Below, in pieces: positions 44,892-56,800 of a DNA stretch of 64,000 nt. The notes beneath the pieces are model-generated. The model was not told the DNA's origin and ran no database searches. It saw only the letters and a program-made list of their open reading frames with translations. The stretch's first letter is position 1. Each line of letters starts with the position of its first letter. The stretch comes from Prinsepia uniflora (Eukaryota > Streptophyta > Magnoliopsida > Rosales > Rosaceae), in NCBI GenBank assembly GCA_032719365.1, contig CM064873.1, forward strand, positions 6,854,501 through 6,918,500, given 5' to 3'. The position numbers and the translations under genes were made by a program.

Positions 44892-46848
44892 TGAGAGGTT
44901 CCAGTGACTCTTTCGACTGGTCCGAGAGGTTCCAGAGGTTAAATCGCCCTTCGAAAGGTGAGTGAGTGAAGTAATTTTGTGATTTGAAGAGGGGGGGAGT
45001 TCAGAGTCTTGGTGAAGGTTTTTCCCCAATTCGTGTGAAGATCAAAGGTATGTTGGTTGCATGATGCAATTTGTAGGCAAAGGCGAGTGAGTGATTGAGT
45101 GATTTTTGTTCTTCCCAAAATTGTAGTCTAATACTCCAAATTGAGAGACAGTCCGATTTTTTTTTCCCAATTTATGTTCATCCATGAAGGATTGCACATT
45201 TGGATTTTTGTGTTTGATTGAATAATTTTTCTAATTTATGTTCATTCGTGATTCTTGTGTTTGGAACTTTGGATGTTTGTCTTCTAATTTATGTGCATCC
45301 GTGAATTCATTTATGGGTTTTTGTTTCCACTTTGGTTGAATTATGGGTTTCGGTCCAAATTCGGGGATTTCGTCGATTTTGGAGAAATTTTTTCCTTTAC
45401 TCCTGATTTATGTGCCGCTGGTCGGAAATTCCGATATATCGAGTGATATATCTAAGAAAGTAACGATATTTTCATCACCGGATTTATCCGACTAGGGAAT
45501 GCCGGGAATGCCCATCGCGGTTGGATTATGACTGAGGAAGCGGTGTTTTTGGTGGGAGTGTGGGACTGCCATGTTGGCAAAGTGTTTGCGTTTTTTAAGA
45601 GCATTTTGGTAATTAGAGAGAATGAATTTACCGACTTTGTAAATTGGATTGGATCTTTTTAAATTATAATCATGGAGCTGGTTCAAGGATAGGTGGACCA
45701 ATGGGAAAGAGAAATGTTGGTGAACAGCTGGATATAAAACCAACACTTTTGGGAAGTGATGGTGATTTGTTTCTTGGTGAGGTTCATGCTTGACGGTGAT
45801 GATGACATAACTTTAGAAGCTACACGATCTCAAAGAATATTTTCTAGCCTACAACTTGATCATATTCGGAACTCTTATTTGCTCTTCAAAAATTATTTTT
45901 AAAATCAGATTTGGATTCAGTTCTAATGGGATTCAATTGGTTAAAAATTTAATTCGAATTTGCTTTAAATCAAATTCGAAATGAAAATTTCATGAGTTTG
46001 ATCACTTTATATCCCCAATTACTTGTGTTTATCATTTTCAGTTTAGATTTCATAATTGGCTATAGTTTGGACCGCCTACCCTTTTAATTAAGATTTTTAT
46101 TTTTTTATTTTAAATTAGCTGATTCAAGCACTACCCAAATATTTATTTAAAGATGATATTTGCATCCTAACTCTTGGAATATCTCTTTGAATTACGTAAT
46201 CAATTTATCAAATTTCCGTATATCACAATCGGAAACCGCTTGAGTAATGAGCTGTGGGGGTTTTATAGAATTTCAAAAGTGGGAGTCACCTCTTTATCTT
46301 TAATTGGATTTGGAGTAATTACTTGAACTGGATGAAAACAAATTTTCACATCCGATTTTGAAAGGGGAAGATCCTATTCAAAATTTTCTTTTGCTAGGCC
46401 TATATCTAAAATGACCATTGTCTCACGTTTACAAGGTCCATTCGAATATGAAATCCAATCTACATCATTCCACTTGTTTTTACTACCCAAGCTTCGATAC
46501 ATTCCAAAATTGAGAAATTTCTAATGGAGCATGCACTATCCGAAAACAATTAGATGATATGTATTTGCAAATTATTATAGATTATTCATGAGTGGAATTG
46601 AAAGGGATTTGAATTTGCATGTTTTAGATAGTATTTCGCTCAAGATTAAAGAAAATATAGGAAATCTATCTTTTCAGAGCTATCGCCTTACAAAAAGTAA
46701 TATACATAGGCCCTATTCCTAGTTAGAAATATAATGAAATTGTGTTTTCTACTCTTTTCCCATACCCCACTACTGTAAAAGATATTCACTTCTTAAAATA
46801 TCCTATATATGTAACTAGGAACACGACAAGAGGTATGATTTATCCCCA
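44892..46848. other. Intergenic region right of the solo LTR
   Basis: It begins with the right half of a sequence interrupted by the LTR, carrying repeated GAGAGGTTCCA words and a good donor-like site (AAAG followed by GTGAGT) at 44,959. The rest is AT-rich. A short plus-strand frame around 45,670-45,793 has no recognisable domain. No gene is supported. Confidence 0.45.
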
Positions 46849-47114
46849 GTATTTATTTCACTCAAGATTGGGTCTCTTTGCCATGTGTTTTTCTTGTTGA
46901 TTCAGGGGGTATTCATGTTTGGTATAGGCATGCTATGATCGAGATCTTTGGAGATGATTATGTACTAAAATTTATTGACAGAACTTTAGGACATTCTTTG
47001 GGAAATGCACCTGATACCGTAGCTAATCGAGTAGCTTTAGAAGTATGTGTACATGCTCGTGATGAGGGACATGATCTTGCTATTCAATTTGTAAAAGATA
47101 TATTAACTAAATAA
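46849..47114 (+). pseudogene. rbcL: rbcL fragment, organelle-to-nucleus transfer
   Basis: Translation in one open frame gives YFTQDWVSLP, then SGGIHVW, EIFGDD, TLGH, GNAP, ANRVALE and HARDEG. This matches Rubisco large subunit around residues 360-437. Clear homology runs from 46,849 to about 47,081 and the rest of the frame is unrelated. The phosphate-binding glycines of the FGGGTLGH loop are replaced (FIDRTLGH), and both ends of the gene are missing, so it cannot code for a working subunit. It is a decayed plastid-derived insertion (NUPT), possibly by way of the mitochondrial genome. Confidence 0.85.
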
Positions 47115-47375
47115 ACATTTTACCATGAGAATCTGAATAGTTATTAATACAATTAATTGTTTGATACATATAAATGACTAGACAATCTCTAGTCTTGTAA
47201 CTTTTTGAAGCGATGAACTTGAAATGATGATTCAAAAAATGAACGTTCCGATTATAATTTATTTATAAGGTCAATCTATAAATTAAAATAGTGTTAAAAT
47301 AAATGCCCTTATAGGTAAGATTCAAGGATTACTTTTGTGTTGGGTGGGGCTTGTGGCTATTTTAGTAAGTTAACT

Positions 47376-47746
47376 TTTTAGGCTAAATGCACTAGGAACA
47401 AGAAAAATAATCTCAAAATGCCCTAGGAATAGAAATTTGCCTCAGGTTGCTGCAGGAACAGATACATCGTCAAGACCGTTACACCATCCGTCAATCAAAG
47501 TTATTAACGTCGTTAATTTTGATGACGTGGTAGTAATATTACAAAATTAGTAAGGGTAATTTAAACATTTACCTTATTTTATTATATTTTCTATTAAAAT
47601 TCATTTTAAAAAATTTAAACTCATCTTCCTCAACCCAATTCATTCCATCATCTCTCTCCGTGCACTTCCGACCACCACTCACTGCCCTCCCACCTTTCCT
47701 GCAACCCAGAAATTAGAGTCTTGAGTCTTCATTCAATAATATTCTC
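47376..47746 (+). repeat. Left terminal inverted repeat of MULE
   Basis: Pairs with 48,586-48,954 over its whole length with scattered substitutions and few indels. It ends at ATTCAATAATATTCTC, which is mirrored by GAGAATATTATTGAAT on the right. Confidence 0.8.
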
Positions 47747-47910
47747 CAATACATACTTTTCGTTTTGAATTTGTGCTTCTTTGATTGAATAATTCGCCAA
47801 ATGTTTTCGCAATTGTATAATTTCTTGTTCATGTTCATGTACCTTAATAGTAAGATCTTTCTTCCAAAAGTTGTTGTTGCTGCTGTTGTTGTTGGGGTTG
47901 TTTGATTCAG

Positions 47911-48453
47911 TCTATGGCATCAGCCCATGTCCAGAAAATTTTGATCTTTGATGATCATATTCCCCATATGTGTTAGACAGAGAAAGTAAACTCGTTGTAG
48001 TCGGCGAATATAACTGAGAGATTCGACTGCTGGCGTTATATGTAGTCGGGTGACCATTAGAAACTCGAACCACCTCCATGGCTCCATTGACCTTGCTGTT
48101 GTCCAATTGGGTTTCTCGTCTTTCCGATTCCGTAAGGGTTTGAATCGGATTTGAAATCTCATTTATTTGATTGTCGACATGGGTAATTGATTGATGAGGT
48201 TGATCCAGAGATACGTGGAGCTTGTATCTGTGAAGCTCGAGCATCTTGTGTTCGAGTTGGGTCCTCAATAAGATATTCTCTTCGACCTGGTGCTTGATGG
48301 TGGCCTCGGTGTGCCGTGGTTAGTGATGGTGGTGTTGGTTTGGTGGGTGTTTGAAGAAGGAATCGGATGAGCGCCCGAAACCGTCAACCCTAAGAATTTC
48401 TCTGCAATTTTCCAATCGTGGCCGTTCTCCATTTTCTTTGGCCTCAATCTCAC
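47911..48453 (-). pseudogene. Captured host gene fragment inside the MULE
   Basis: On the minus strand a start at 48,429 gives MENGHDWKIAEKFLGL. After about 50 residues the frame shifts into a segment with EATIKHQVEENILLRTQLEH, a short predicted coiled coil. It continues through polar, serine-rich sequence to a stop at 47,912. The composition and coherence look like part of a real plant gene, but a frameshift near 48,270-48,330 breaks it. I do not recognise the parent family with certainty. Position inside the inverted repeats fits Pack-MULE gene capture. Confidence 0.55.
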
Positions 48454-48585
48454 TTCATTTGATTTGATTTGGTTAATTTGGTGGTGTCTGCCTATGCTTC
48501 TACTGCTCTTTCTTTTTGAGTTTTGGAAATTAGAAATTAGAATTGGAAGGCTTTGATTTGAATAATGAAGCTTTGGAAATGGTTA

Positions 48586-48954
48586 GAGAATATTATTGAA
48601 TGAAAACTCAAGACTCTAATTTCTAGGTTGCAGGAAGGGTGGGTAGGTAGTGAGTGGTGGTTGAAGGTGCAGGGAGAGATATGATGGAATGAATTAGGTT
48701 GGGGAAGATGCGTTTTAATTTTTTTAAATGAATTTTAATAGAAAATATAATAAAATAAGGTAAATATCTAAATTATCCTTACTAATTTTGTAATATTATT
48801 ACTACGTCATCAAAATTAACGATGTTAATAACTTTGGTTGATGAATGATGCAACGGTCTTGACGATGATTGTTCTTGTAGCAACATGAGATAAATTTCTA
48901 TTCCTGAAGTATTTTGAAATTATTTTTCCTGTTCTTAGTGTATATAGCCTAAAA
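48586..48954 (-). repeat. Right terminal inverted repeat of MULE
   Basis: Reverse complement of 47,376-47,746. Its outer end reads, on the minus strand, TTTTAGGCTATATACACTAA. Confidence 0.8.
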
Positions 48955-49163
48955 TCCCTAATTCATAATGGGCCTCTCGATTGACATATCTGGGCTTTAG
49001 AATAATCCCAATCCCGCATAATTCTTGTTGGGGAGAAACACCGTAACAACGGTGTGACTGAGTAGTACCACAAAATCTCCTCCTCTATCTTCCCTCTCTC
49101 TCCCAAAATTACCGAAGCTGTTTTTGCCACTGCATCAGAGAAGATAGAGAGAAGTGGTAGCAA

Positions 49164-50046
49164 ATGGGCATGGCTACCACATCCATATCTCTATCCCCAA
49201 TCCCATCAACTTCCTCCAAATTCCTCAACCCAGTCAGCCATTTCCAAATTCTAAGAACCCAGAAACTCTCTCACCCTCTTGCCCTACCAAACACAACCTC
49301 AACTAAAAAGACCTTCATTTTCCACAACCCACATGATAATTTCACCGGAAGAGGCACCCCAACTTGGCAAATCCATGCCACCTCTGCTGCTGAGTCTGTG
49401 CCTCCAGAAGCCATCCCAATTGAGACTTCTCAGCAGATAATTGCCTCTAGTAGTGATGATGGTGTCTCTATCACCATTTCAGCTCTTCTTTTCATTGCCT
49501 TTGTTGGTCTATCTATCCTCACCATTGGGGTAATCATAAACTCATCAAAGCTTCCTCCTTTTTCCCTTACAATATGATTATTTTGATATACTTATGGTTT
49601 TCGAAGCTGGGGTTTACTAAATTTTAATTATTTACAAAAAACCAATTTGTTTAAGTTACTAAATTTTCTGGTTTAAGAAACTGGGTTTTTCAAAATTCTG
49701 GTTTCACCACTGGAGTAGACTCAAGACACCATGCTCTTTTCAACAAATTGGAATTAAGAAAATTTATGATTTTAGACGCAGTTGGCTAAAACAGATGCGT
49801 TCTTCACCTAATTGGTAGAATGTAGCTACTAACATTGTTCTGAAAACTGTATTTGGGTTGTTTTGGGTCCAGGTTATCTACCTAGGTGTGACAGATTATC
49901 TGCAGAAGAGGGAGAGAGAGAAGCTGGAGAAAGATGAGGAGGCTAATAAGAAGAAAGGTGCAAAGAAGAGGAGAGTGAGAGCAAGGGCTGGGCCCAAAGG
50001 ATTTGGGGAAAAGGTTACAACTTTTGCTGAAGATGAAGATGACTGA
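49164..50046 (+). CDS. Small plastid-targeted single-pass membrane protein, unknown function
   Basis: Two exons, 49,164-49,529 and 49,873-50,046, joined by a GT-AG intron between codons, give 179 residues. The first about 75 residues are serine/threonine-rich and nearly without acidic residues, as in chloroplast transit peptides. One hydrophobic segment (about residues 103-126, ISALLFIAFVGLSILTIG plus VIYLGV from exon 2) should span a membrane. The tail is highly charged: QKREREKLEKDEEANKKKGA, then a basic RRVRARAGPKGFG stretch and an acidic end. The product looks like a conserved plant thylakoid or envelope protein, but I cannot name the family. It is convergent with the Pumilio gene downstream. 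Confidence 0.75.
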
Positions 50047-50300
50047 AATGCAATTGCCCTCTGTAACTGTAAGCCTTTCAATGTAACCTATCAAGTTATC
50101 AGTGTTTTGTTGCTCTTTCTTCCGCTTGGAATTTGGAACTAGTGAGTAGTGAACAAAGAGACTGATCTCCTTCAACTTCAAGCAGTGCATGTAGGTTACA
50201 AATTTCATTTTATCAACCTTATGTTGTTGTAGATACCGAGGGTTCAACCTTCTCGAAACGCATGATTCGGGTGTGTGTTAACGTGTTAGGTCGTGGGTGT

Positions 50301-52495
50301 TAGCCCTGTTAATTTGTTTAAAATAACTGACTGAAAATCCGAACCAAACTGTAACCGAATCGAAAAATACTGAACCGAAGAAAAATTGGAATCGTTTGGA
50401 GAGAACCGAACCGATCTGTACTAAATCGGTTTAATTTCGGTTTTCGGTATAATTCCACCAGATCAAATTGAACCGAAGGGACTATAAAATTGGACCGGAT
50501 CGAAACGCTTTATTTATTTTTTGTACAAAACGGCGTCGTTTTGTATGAACCGAAGTCTCTCAGTTTCGAACTCTTTCCTCACTTCGAAATCTTCGACAGC
50601 CTCCTCTGCTCCTCATCCTCAGAGACTCAGACTCAGTCCGTCCCTCCCTCAGTACGTGTTCCCTCCCTCCCTCACTCGCACTCTCACAGACTCAGTCCGT
50701 CCCTCGCTCAGTACCTGCTCGGCTGCTCCCACCTCTCTTCGATTTCCAGCCTCTCCCTTTCACTCCAGATCCAGACAACAGACTTCGAAGTTCGAATCTT
50801 CGATTTCCAGCCACTTTTGGGTGGCCGCCTGGCCGGATTCACCACGTTAGACCCCTCTCATCGCGAGTCCTTTTCCTAGTCCACCGCAATAACCGCTTTG
50901 GGTTTGGTTCTTCTTTGTTAGGATTTTGGATGTGTCCTAGTGTAAAGGAAGAGGTTGTTAGGAATTAGTTCGTATCTTTGGCTCTGTGTCCTGCTATGAT
51001 GGCTTCAGTCTTCCAAGCATTTAGTCTATTCATTTGCATACATATGAGAACGCTTTCAGCCCTCGGGCCAATTGGGTTTCAAGTTCAGGTCTTTTCTTTT
51101 ATGCTATCTTGTTTTATGGCCTGAATTACAAGCATTATTTTTCATTTTATGCTGTCAAATAGCTAAATTGCATCCAAAATTTCAGGTAAATTGGAGTTTG
51201 CAAGTGCAGAAGATTCCAAGTAAACTCACTTGCTATTATGTACTTTGTTGTATTCTTCTTTCTACTACTTGTTGTTTGGGATTTTTCGCCTCTTATGACT
51301 TTCAGTTTGATTTTCTAGTTGTTTTGGGAGAATTAAGTAACGGAAGGAATTTTTGCGACTTAGCAGCTAGGTTCGTCTCTAATTTTGGTTCTTTCACTAT
51401 TGATTATATTTTAAATTTTGTAGCAGTGATTGCGAAAAAATTTAAACAGTTTGCTTGACCAATGTTTGCAACATAACCATTAATTTTCTTTTTAATCTAA
51501 AAAAAAAAAAGAAGCTAGCTTAGCAAACTTTCCAATGTTTCATATATCTTAAATGCCTGAAGAAGGTGATTCCATTGTATGTGATCAAACTCTTGTTCAG
51601 TAATAAGCTATAGCTTTCCAAATCAAAGTTGTGATATCCAGGATTGGTTTTATCTATGGGAGGCCCGCAACGTATCTGCTGATATGAAATTGTAAATGGT
51701 GTCTTGTTATCACTTTTTTCTGTTATAATTTATTTTTACTGCATCCCACCTTGAGAACTATATCTTGATTATTTTCATGTCAGGTTTATGAAATTTTCTG
51801 TAGGATGAGGTGCATGTTATGATTGTATATTGATAATCGCTTCATTATATCTTGTTCTATCTTTTTATTATTTTTAATACATTTGTTTGTTATTAATTGT
51901 GAATTTATGTAGATAATTAACTTTACTTGTGTCTCATATGTAGAAATGGCAAATAGTCGTGTCAAGGTGCCTCAATAGTCCAATTCCTTGAGACTTTCTG
52001 CCTTATTGATTTTTTCATAATATTTTCTACCATTTTGTTCACTTAGATGGTTCGGTTTTGCATTCTTACTGTTTTTATTGCTTGTAATAGATGTTTTTTA
52101 TTCGATTTTGATGCTTTGATTTTATTGTTTGTAATAAACATTCTATGTTGGATTTTGATGTCTTGATGATTTTGTTATTTATAATGAATACTAATTAGTT
52201 GTAATTGATATTGATTAGTTATAATGGACATTAATTAAGTAAAAAATATTGATTATTGTATAAAAGTTTAAAAAAAAACCGATTTTTAAAGAAAATCGAA
52301 CCGATTCAACCGAACCTGTTCATCCTGAATTGACTCGAAAAAAATCGATTCTACCTGAAATCGAACTGAACCGAATATTTCGGTTTCGATTTTAGTCGAT
52401 TTTTTGAGGAAAAACCAAACTGAAATCAATTCTCTAACCGATTTGATTTTAATTTCGGTAAAAAAATCGAATTGAAAAACCAATTAACAGGACTA
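50301..52495. mobile_element. Probable non-autonomous hAT-type element
   Basis: Ends are inverted: TAGCCCTGTTAATTTG at 50,301 and, on the minus strand, TAGTCCTGTTAATTGG from 52,495. The flanking octamers are GTGGGTGT (50,293-50,300) and GTGGGTAT (52,496-52,503), an 8-bp target duplication with one mismatch, as expected for hAT. Just inside both ends lie dense, facing arrays of ACCGAA/TTCGGT words (50,340-50,480 and 52,278-52,460), like subterminal transposase sites. No transposase is present. The interior contains a CT-rich, 5'-UTR-like stretch (50,540-50,880) and the palindromic AAAACGGCGTCGTTTT at 50,527-50,542. Short open frames show no domain. Confidence 0.6.
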
Positions 52496-53860
52496 GTGGG
52501 TATAACTGTGAGCCGGAGATGCTTATAGTGTAATCCAAAACTATGGGTACCAACAAACGCCATGTAGGCCTTAATCAAAATCAACCAATTTTTTTTTTTT
52601 TTGAGAATATTTGAATTAAGGGTTTTCATCAAACGAAAATCAATCAATTAACATCATAAGGAAACAGAATTCATATTGAAAATCGAAATCGTCCATTGTT
52701 CTTGTTGCGCAAGTGAAAAAAATAGATACTTTAGTTTCAAGGCAACATTCAAGCTTGATCTTGAAAAAGGGACAGAATCAATGAGCACAAAACTACAAAA
52801 GGCAGCACGATAAATCGGGATATGCTGACAAAATTTATAAAAACAAAGATTATTTCTATGATTATAAAGTCATGAAATTGAAAATTCTTCATTAAAAAAT
52901 TCTAAAGAAAATACCCTTTAAATTATTTAATAATTAGAAATAAAATAATAAAATTAAAAATTAAATATATAAATTAAGAAAATTAGTAATTACTCCCTTA
53001 AGTCTTATTTAAAAAATTAAAAATTAATATTATTATTATATTTAATTTTTTAATAAAAAAATAAAAATAGATTAGCACTCGAACGCTATCAGGAGTCTAG
53101 TTAATTTTTTTTTTTAAAACATAAAATAGTATAAAGTAACCCAACAATGGAATAGTTATTTTCTCAAACTTTTTAAAAAATATTAAAATCATCTGTTCCG
53201 CTATGAGCATCAGAAAAGCATAAGAATTAAGAAGTCAGAAAATTGAATAAAATGTGATTCAAGATGGGCCAGAAGACCCAAATTCTAAAATTTTGAGCTA
53301 ATTTCTATTTATGAAGAAGAGAAAATGAGCAACAAATATGTAAATACACAAGATATAAAATAAGCCATGGACATTCCTTCCATAGAAAACTGTACTTTAT
53401 GTAATTAGGAGAAAAAAACAAAAGTCATTACCATACATTTTAAAAAACTGCGGCCTCGCCTGCCTGCCTAATCATGAACAGTTATCCATATGGCAACATT
53501 TGTACAGTCACGTTGTCGACATATAACTACTAACTCTTACGGTCTTACCATTAATCATTTTTACACCCTTAAGAAAGTTGTATAGTCATTTTATCATCAT
53601 CTCCTCTGCAGGGGCATCAGGTGTATTCAACATCTGAACCTCAGCTAGCTCGACGCTATGTATAACCAACCTTAAACTACACAATGTACAGTTTTCCAGT
53701 ACAAGCAACAACTTTATTTTCAAGCTGTCTCATACCTTGTCTACGAAAGATAGGCAGAGTCAGTCCATAGCTCTAGATACGATGGCGACCAACACGAAGA
53801 AGAGGGGAAACACACACTAGCCTCAGTTAGCTGTACAAACAACTTTCTTTCCTACACCAC
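52496..53860. other. Intergenic and Pumilio 3' UTR
   Basis: AT-rich spacer with long A/T runs, ending in the region that should form the 3' UTR of the minus-strand Pumilio gene. Nothing else is seen. Confidence 0.5.
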
Positions 53861-56800
53861 CTAAGCAGGGTGCAAAGAAGTCTGAGCAGCAATTCTCCTT
53901 TCTGCAACCATCAAAAGTAGCCACTAAGAAAAAAATATTCTCTTATATCCAATCCAACTTACAAGATTAACAGTTGGCATCCAAAGACGCATAAAGGTAT
54001 TTGTTGTTCATATGCGTGTCTGTGTCATACAAATGTATGTGCATAGATATATAAAAATGAACAGGCAAAGGGAAAAATGAATACCCCCAGCAGCGACAAG
54101 TTTCTCTACACGAGCAACAATATGCTTCCCATAAGTGTATTTCTTCAATGCATTCAAATGAACTTTAATTCGCGAAAGAATCAGCTCACGTTGTTGGTCA
54201 TCACAAGTCTCCAACACTTTCTGTACAACGTAGTTTGCAAATTGATCTTTCATCATTGCCTGAATATACAAGATGAGAGAATATGGTAAGACTAGGGGAC
54301 GAAATGGTATCGCATATATTCGTCCAAACATCTGGAAAAAAATTTAAGAGTGAAGAAATATAGGTAGCGTAAGGAATAGAAAGGCCAACCATTTATTCTA
54401 TTCCAACCATTACTATCATAAACAACTACGCACACCACTGATGACAACTTATTTGCAGTAGATTGGTAAGAAACCAAGAAGTCCGACCAAACCCTCATTT
54501 CCCTAATATATTTAAGAACTAAATCTCAAGGGATAAGAGCATATTTGGAGTTGCTTGGAAATTCAATGGGTTGAACCAAAACAAATGTTATAACAAAGTG
54601 GTTAAAATACTTATCACGTTCCACCAAAGGGAAAGGGAAAAAAAAATGTACTTATGATACACTAGCAAGCGAAACAATGAAACCTTGACTTTAGTTCCAA
54701 ACATTAAAGCGTATAACAAGTCAATAGTAATATGACATACCTGAAGAGGCTCATTTTCATCGGTAGTGCCAAGCATCTCATTCACTAGCAATTCACGTTC
54801 AGCAGGACCGCCAAAAGTTAAACACTTCTCTACTACATTGGAGGCAAACTTCTGCTGACTCATTTGAACTATCTTCCCAGCTAATTCTTTTATTATAGCA
54901 GAACGTTCATGCGGTTTACCGTGCTCCAGGACATGCTGTTTAAAAAAGATGGCAAGCAGTTACCAAAGAAGCATAAAAAACTATTTACATGTATATATAA
55001 ATAAAAAATGAATCAGAAGACTCAGTGGAGAAGCAATAACATCTTCCAAAAAGAAAATTTGGAATATGAAAATGAAAAATGTTAAACACTAAAAATAAAA
55101 AGTCAAAAGAGCACTAAATTGGCTTGCATATAAACAAGCAACTCAAAACTTGACCTCGCTTAGCTAGGCCAGGTTTCCCTTCACAAATTAATGAATCAAT
55201 TAACTATCCCTAATAAGCATGAGCAATATAACACTCAAGCTCAGCTCATATTCAGTTGAAAATTCTCTAAGCTCAACTGAAAACTTGAGCTCATGTTTGT
55301 TACAATTAAGCTCAAGTTAGGCAAGTTGGCATCTAACGCTTCAGCAAGTAGGCATATAGTTTGATCTCAAAAATGCCAATTAAACTGTAATTTTAGTTGC
55401 TCTTCATGTTTTTTTCTAGCTGGACAAATGAACATCTAATAGGTGGTTTTAGATGTTTCAGGAAAAAAAAAACAAATTTACACACTAAATATGCAAACAC
55501 CCAAAAGGTTTCCAGCCCTGCGGACTTCATGACAGAAGTGCCTTATGTTGACAAACTAAAACAAGCCAAAGGAGTTGTGGCCTCAAACTCAAAACCTAAA
55601 AAACTAGAACACAAATTCAAAACATCCGCATTATTTATTCTATGAATCTGAATTGCAAGTACGGTGGAGCATCACCTGATATGTGAAGACAAGAAACAGA
55701 GAGGGTGTTCCCAACCATACACAGAGCAGCAGAAAATTGTTACTAGCAAAGTAATGGTAAAGGAAAGAAAGGCCAAATGCCAGTATCATCAACTTGAAAA
55801 CAGCCATTCATGAGCATCAGTATACCACAAAACAAGCAACACAATAGTGCATTTCCCAGTGAAAAATAAGACAGGCCTAAAAATATAAAATCAGAGTGTT
55901 CAAGCACGTAAAGAGTCCCTTAACCAGGAAAGATTATGAACCTGAACAACATAATTGCCATACTGATCTTGTGCCAACATGCTAACAGCTCCCAAAATCT
56001 CATCCATAACTTTACTCTGAGTATTGTCATCTGCGCAGTGCTCAAGCACCCTCTGCCAAATAAGAAGTTCATGAAAGATTGTACAATATTTATTTGTTGA
56101 AAAGACATTAACCAACACCAACGGAACAAACAGTACCCAACCTGTATGACACGACACCCATATGGATGGGTGGAAAGGGTCACAACCTGATCAAAAAACG
56201 ATGAAACAATAAAATGAATGGCCTCTTCAGGGACACATTCAATACACTTCTGGATGACATGGTTCCCATTCTGATCACGAACGCAGCGCATTACATGACC
56301 ATCGAGTTCTTCAACCATTTTGATCTTTTGGTCCAGATCAACAACTTCTATAGCCTGCACAAAACAAAAGCATATTACTGTTGGAACCTCCTGTAGCAAG
56401 CGTTTGTAGAAACACAAGAAGAGTGCTTTAACATTATTAAGCATATAAAAGCATTACGATTGTTTCTGGCAATATCACCAAAACAAATAGTTAAATAATC
56501 AATAATCAATATGTCAAAAGATGAAGGATAGAAATGTACAAGGGACAAGACAGTAGTACAAAAATGTATTCCAGTCACAGATTATTGGTACCTTCTGGAT
56601 CACCCGACAACCATACATTTGAAGGCTCAATGTCAGCACATGACCAAAAAGCTTGTTGGCCAATTCCCTTCTCTGAGGTGGAAGTCCGTGCTCAAAAAAC
56701 TGAATATCAACACAAATTATTACCATGTAATACACTAACAAGTACAAAGAAAACTAATGCATATGCACAAGACGTATGATTTACCTTTTGAATAACATAA

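Larger units (their letters stand above)
47376..48954. mobile_element. Mutator-like element with long terminal inverted repeats
   Basis: The first about 370 bp (47,376-47,746) are the imperfect reverse complement of the last about 370 bp (48,586-48,954). Both start TTTTAGGCTA and include matching blocks such as CATCGTCAAGACCGTT and GTTATTAAC. The repeat length fits MULEs. No transposase is present, so the element is non-autonomous. The interior holds gene-like sequence on the minus strand. I could not find a convincing 9-11 bp target duplication, so the exact ends may be a few bases off. Confidence 0.75.

Noticed and set aside
45670..45795. Short plus-strand frame (GAGSRIGGPMGKRNVG...)
   Set aside because: No family recognised and no supporting exon structure or start; left as intergenic.
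46878..47114. Small gene of 78 codons
   Set aside because: It is a piece of rbcL with key residues lost and no own start codon (the frame would begin at TTG).
50490..51458. Open frames of 109-129 codons in the CT-rich stretch and beyond
   Set aside because: Low-complexity serine/proline translations in overlapping frames inside a probable DNA transposon; no domain or splice structure.
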